Assembly: GCA_019638625.1 (NCBI GenBank)
Contig: JAHBTK010000006.1
Location: forward strand, 310,001 to 374,000
Direction: 5' to 3'
Source: Chitinophagaceae bacterium
GTDB lineage: Bacteria; Bacteroidota; Bacteroidia; Chitinophagales; Chitinophagaceae
DNA length: 64,000 nucleotides
Shown here piece by piece: positions 62,487 to 64,000 of this stretch. The stretch's first letter is position 1. Each line of letters begins with the position of its first letter. Both the position numbers and the translations under genes were made by a program. Below the pieces are notes generated by a model, which was given only the letters and a program-made list of their open reading frames with translations, was not told where the DNA came from and did no database searches.

Positions 62487-64000
62487 TCATTGGGGAGGGA
62501 TAGAATACAAAAGAGAACAGTTCGGGAGGTAGTTCAGCCCGGTAGAATACCTGGTTTGGGACCAGGGGGTCGCAGGTTCGAATCCTGTCCTCCCGACTTG
62601 ACGGGACAAAGTAGAAAAGTCTACTTTTGTCCCGTTTTTATTTTGTCGTAACTTATTGTTAATCAGGTTGATATACTGAATAAAATCATTACGCCGGGCG
62701 GTTCGAACTTTGCTTCCTTCAAAAACGACTTTTTCGGGATAAATTGAACCAACATCTTTTCTTATCTCAGATAAACAGCCATCTTTTAGTGCTTCCTTAA
62801 TTTCAAAAACCCGCTTAACCCCTCGTTTAATAAGGATTTGAACATTGTCAACGTCGTTATTCAGCCGAGTCAATTGTGACTCCAGCGTTGATATTTTTGA
62901 ACTGTACTGTGATTTCATATCACGGTAGTCATCGGGGTCTATTTGACGTGTCGCAAGAAGGTCCCTTGCGTGTGAAAGCCTATCTTCATAATCCTTTATT
63001 TGAAGCAGAATTTCCTTCTTTTCAAATTGAACTTCATTCGTCTTATCCAGGTATTCCTTCGTGATCAATTCCTGATAGAATGCCATGTCACCAATTTCAG
63101 GAACGAAGCTCGCAAGATCCCTCAAAATAGCATCGTTCACTATTTCTGCATTGGTTCTATGCTTACACGCACCAACACAATGGTAATAGGAATAGTATTT
63201 TGTACGACCTTTGGACTTACTTCCTGTTAATAACTTTTCACACTCAGGACAGATTAAAAAACCACGCATTGGAAAGTCATCCAGGGTTTTGACTTTTGGA
63301 CGGTACTTTCTTCCACGTCCATCAAGAATATCCTGCACCTCGTAATACAACTCCTCTGATATAATGGCCCGATGTTGCCCTTTTACAAAGCGGCTTTCTT
63401 CATCCTTGAATTGAGGAATGAAAATCTTGCCGCAGTAAAGAGGATTCCGTATTACCTGCCAAAAAGCATTTTTGCTACATTTCAATCCTTTTTCCTTAGC
63501 CAGCTTCCATATCTGCTCTGTATTGAAGATCCCTTTTGCAATTTCTTCAAAAGCCCATCTTAGTATCGACGCATCAGGTTCCAGCGGAGCGATGTATTTT
63601 TTCCCATTTTCCTCAGTCTTATTTATGTAAGCTACAGGTGCAAGGCCCATATATCGGCCCTCTTTACGCGCCCTTCTCATGCCATAGAAAACATTCAAAG
63701 CACGCCTGTCATTCTCGACCTCCGGAGCAGCCAGGTAAAATGCCAGCATCATTTTGTTTTCCGGTATGGAAAGATCTAATGGTTGTTCTATCGCCTGTGG
63801 TTCCACACCAAGCCCTCGCAGTACATTAATCATCTGGTAAGCATCACCTGCATTACGACTGAACCGATCCCACTTAGTGAACAATATCAGATTAACATTG
63901 CTCTTTTTCTTTTTCAGACCTTGTATCAAGCTCTTCCATTGTGGCCTGTTGAAAGACTTTGCAGAATGATCTTCGTAAATAACGTTACGAATCATTATGG
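62487..64000 (-). CDS. Large serine recombinase (5' end beyond right edge)
   Basis: At least 502 residues in the window; the N-terminal catalytic serine region lies beyond 64000, since the frame is open to the edge. Visible resolvase parts are FNRPQWKSLIQGL, LFTKWDRFSRNAGDAYQMI and ENDRRALNVFYGMRRARKEGRYMG. Then come the recombinase domain (RNPLYCGKIFIP, MRGFLICPECEKLL), a zinc-ribbon (CPEC plus HCVGACKH) and a coiled-coil (LLQIKDYEDRLSHARDLLATR). The last 40 or so residues read antisense through the terminator at 62601 and the tRNA-Pro gene, so the native C-terminus is uncertain. It probably integrates a mobile element lying to the right. Confidence 0.9.
   Translation of the reverse strand, partial: IMIRNVIYEDHSAKSFNRPQWKSLIQGLKKKKSNVNLILFTKWDRFSRNAGDAYQMINVLRGLGVEPQAIEQPLDLSIPENKMMLAFYLAAPEVENDRRALNVFYGMRRARKEGRYMGLAPVAYINKTEENGKKYIAPLEPDASILRWAFEEIAKGIFNTEQIWKLAKEKGLKCSKNAFWQVIRNPLYCGKIFIPQFKDEESRFVKGQHRAIISEELYYEVQDILDGRGRKYRPKVKTLDDFPMRGFLICPECEKLLTGSKSKGRTKYYSYYHCVGACKHRTNAEIVNDAILRDLASFVPEIGDMAFYQELITKEYLDKTNEVQFEKKEILLQIKDYEDRLSHARDLLATRQIDPDDYRDMKSQYSSKISTLESQLTRLNNDVDNVQILIKRGVKRVFEIKEALKDGCLSEIRKDVGSIYPEKVVFEGSKVRTARRNDFIQYINLINNKLRQNKNGTKVDFSTLSRQVGRTGFEPATPWSQTRYSTGLNYLPNCSLLYSIPPQ
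62523..62596 (+). tRNA. tRNA-Pro (anticodon UGG)
   Basis: A full cloverleaf: acceptor CGGGAGG / CCTCCCG, D arm with GCCCGGTAGAA, anticodon stem CCTGG / CCAGG with loop TTTGGGA (anticodon TGG), and T arm GCAGGTTCGAATCCTGT. The discriminator is A. CCA is not encoded (CTT follows). It sits between the DUF6169-like gene and a serine recombinase gene whose frame crosses it on the opposite strand. Confidence 0.95.
62601..62645. terminator. Strong hairpin terminator after tRNA-Pro
   Basis: Stem ACGGGACAAA-GTAGA / TCTAC-TTTTGTCCCGT, 15 pairs, then TTTTTATTTT on the plus strand. It ends the tRNA transcript. The recombinase frame on the minus strand reads through it. Confidence 0.85.

Overview
The window comes from a member of the Bacteroidota, most likely a soil or plant-associated Chitinophagaceae relative. 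This is inferred from gene content: a SusC/SusD pair, many lipoproteins and Sec signal peptides ending in AQ, weak or absent Shine-Dalgarno sequences, several glycoside hydrolases, and short promoter boxes ending in TTTG. Base composition is mid-range, with visibly more A/T-rich stretches around 34-39 kb. No CRISPR array, rRNA or recognisable phage module is present. One tRNA gene (tRNA-Pro, UGG) lies near the right edge beside a serine recombinase.

Layout. (1) 0-18 kb is a carbohydrate-utilisation locus aimed at rhamnose-containing glycans. On the minus strand lie two GH106-type enzymes, one GH78 alpha-L-rhamnosidase, an L-arabinose/L-fucose isomerase-fold protein and the signal peptide of a further secreted protein cut by the left edge. 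Divergent on the plus strand are an AraC-type regulator, a SusC-type TonB-dependent transporter and a SusD-type lipoprotein. A pair of near-identical 29-bp repeats exactly 105 bp apart in the divergent promoter is the likely operator. REP-like palindromes separate several genes.

(2) 18-33 kb is general metabolism and secreted proteins: a DUF486 membrane protein, an unknown secreted protein, an M28 peptidase, a periplasmic-binding-fold protein, guaA, a receiver-only response regulator, a fused FAD/Fe-S D-lactate dehydrogenase-like protein, a DUF6265-like/YciI-like fusion, a TPR lipoprotein, and an ATP-grasp-like plus HAD phosphatase pair.

(3) 33.2-34.1 kb is a REP-associated tyrosine transposase (IS200-like HUH enzyme) inside nested palindromes and an outer inverted repeat. 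A transposase-free relative lies at 8.2-8.4 kb and a decayed copy at 0.1-0.5 kb.

(4) 34.3-38.4 kb is an A/T-rich island: a small AraC-type regulator, an SDR oxidoreductase, a small membrane protein, a bestrophin-family channel, an LCIB-type (theta-class) carbonic anhydrase homologue and an NTF2-like lipoprotein. Bestrophin next to an LCIB-type protein recalls the bicarbonate channel/carbonic anhydrase pairing of algal carbon-concentrating mechanisms, and is the most interesting feature here.

(5) 38.7-64 kb holds small unknown lipoproteins, transporters (APC, DAACS, MFS), a DedA protein with an unusual extracytoplasmic domain, a GT9 glycosyltransferase, a BlaI/BlaR-type pair with a clear twin operator, aguB-aguA (agmatine to putrescine), an orphan domain resembling a type IX secretion tail, a Gfo/Idh/MocA oxidoreductase, an M64-like peptidase and a PSD1-type cytochrome. 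At the right edge are an overlapping small gene pair, tRNA-Pro and a large serine recombinase whose reading frame runs antisense through the tRNA.
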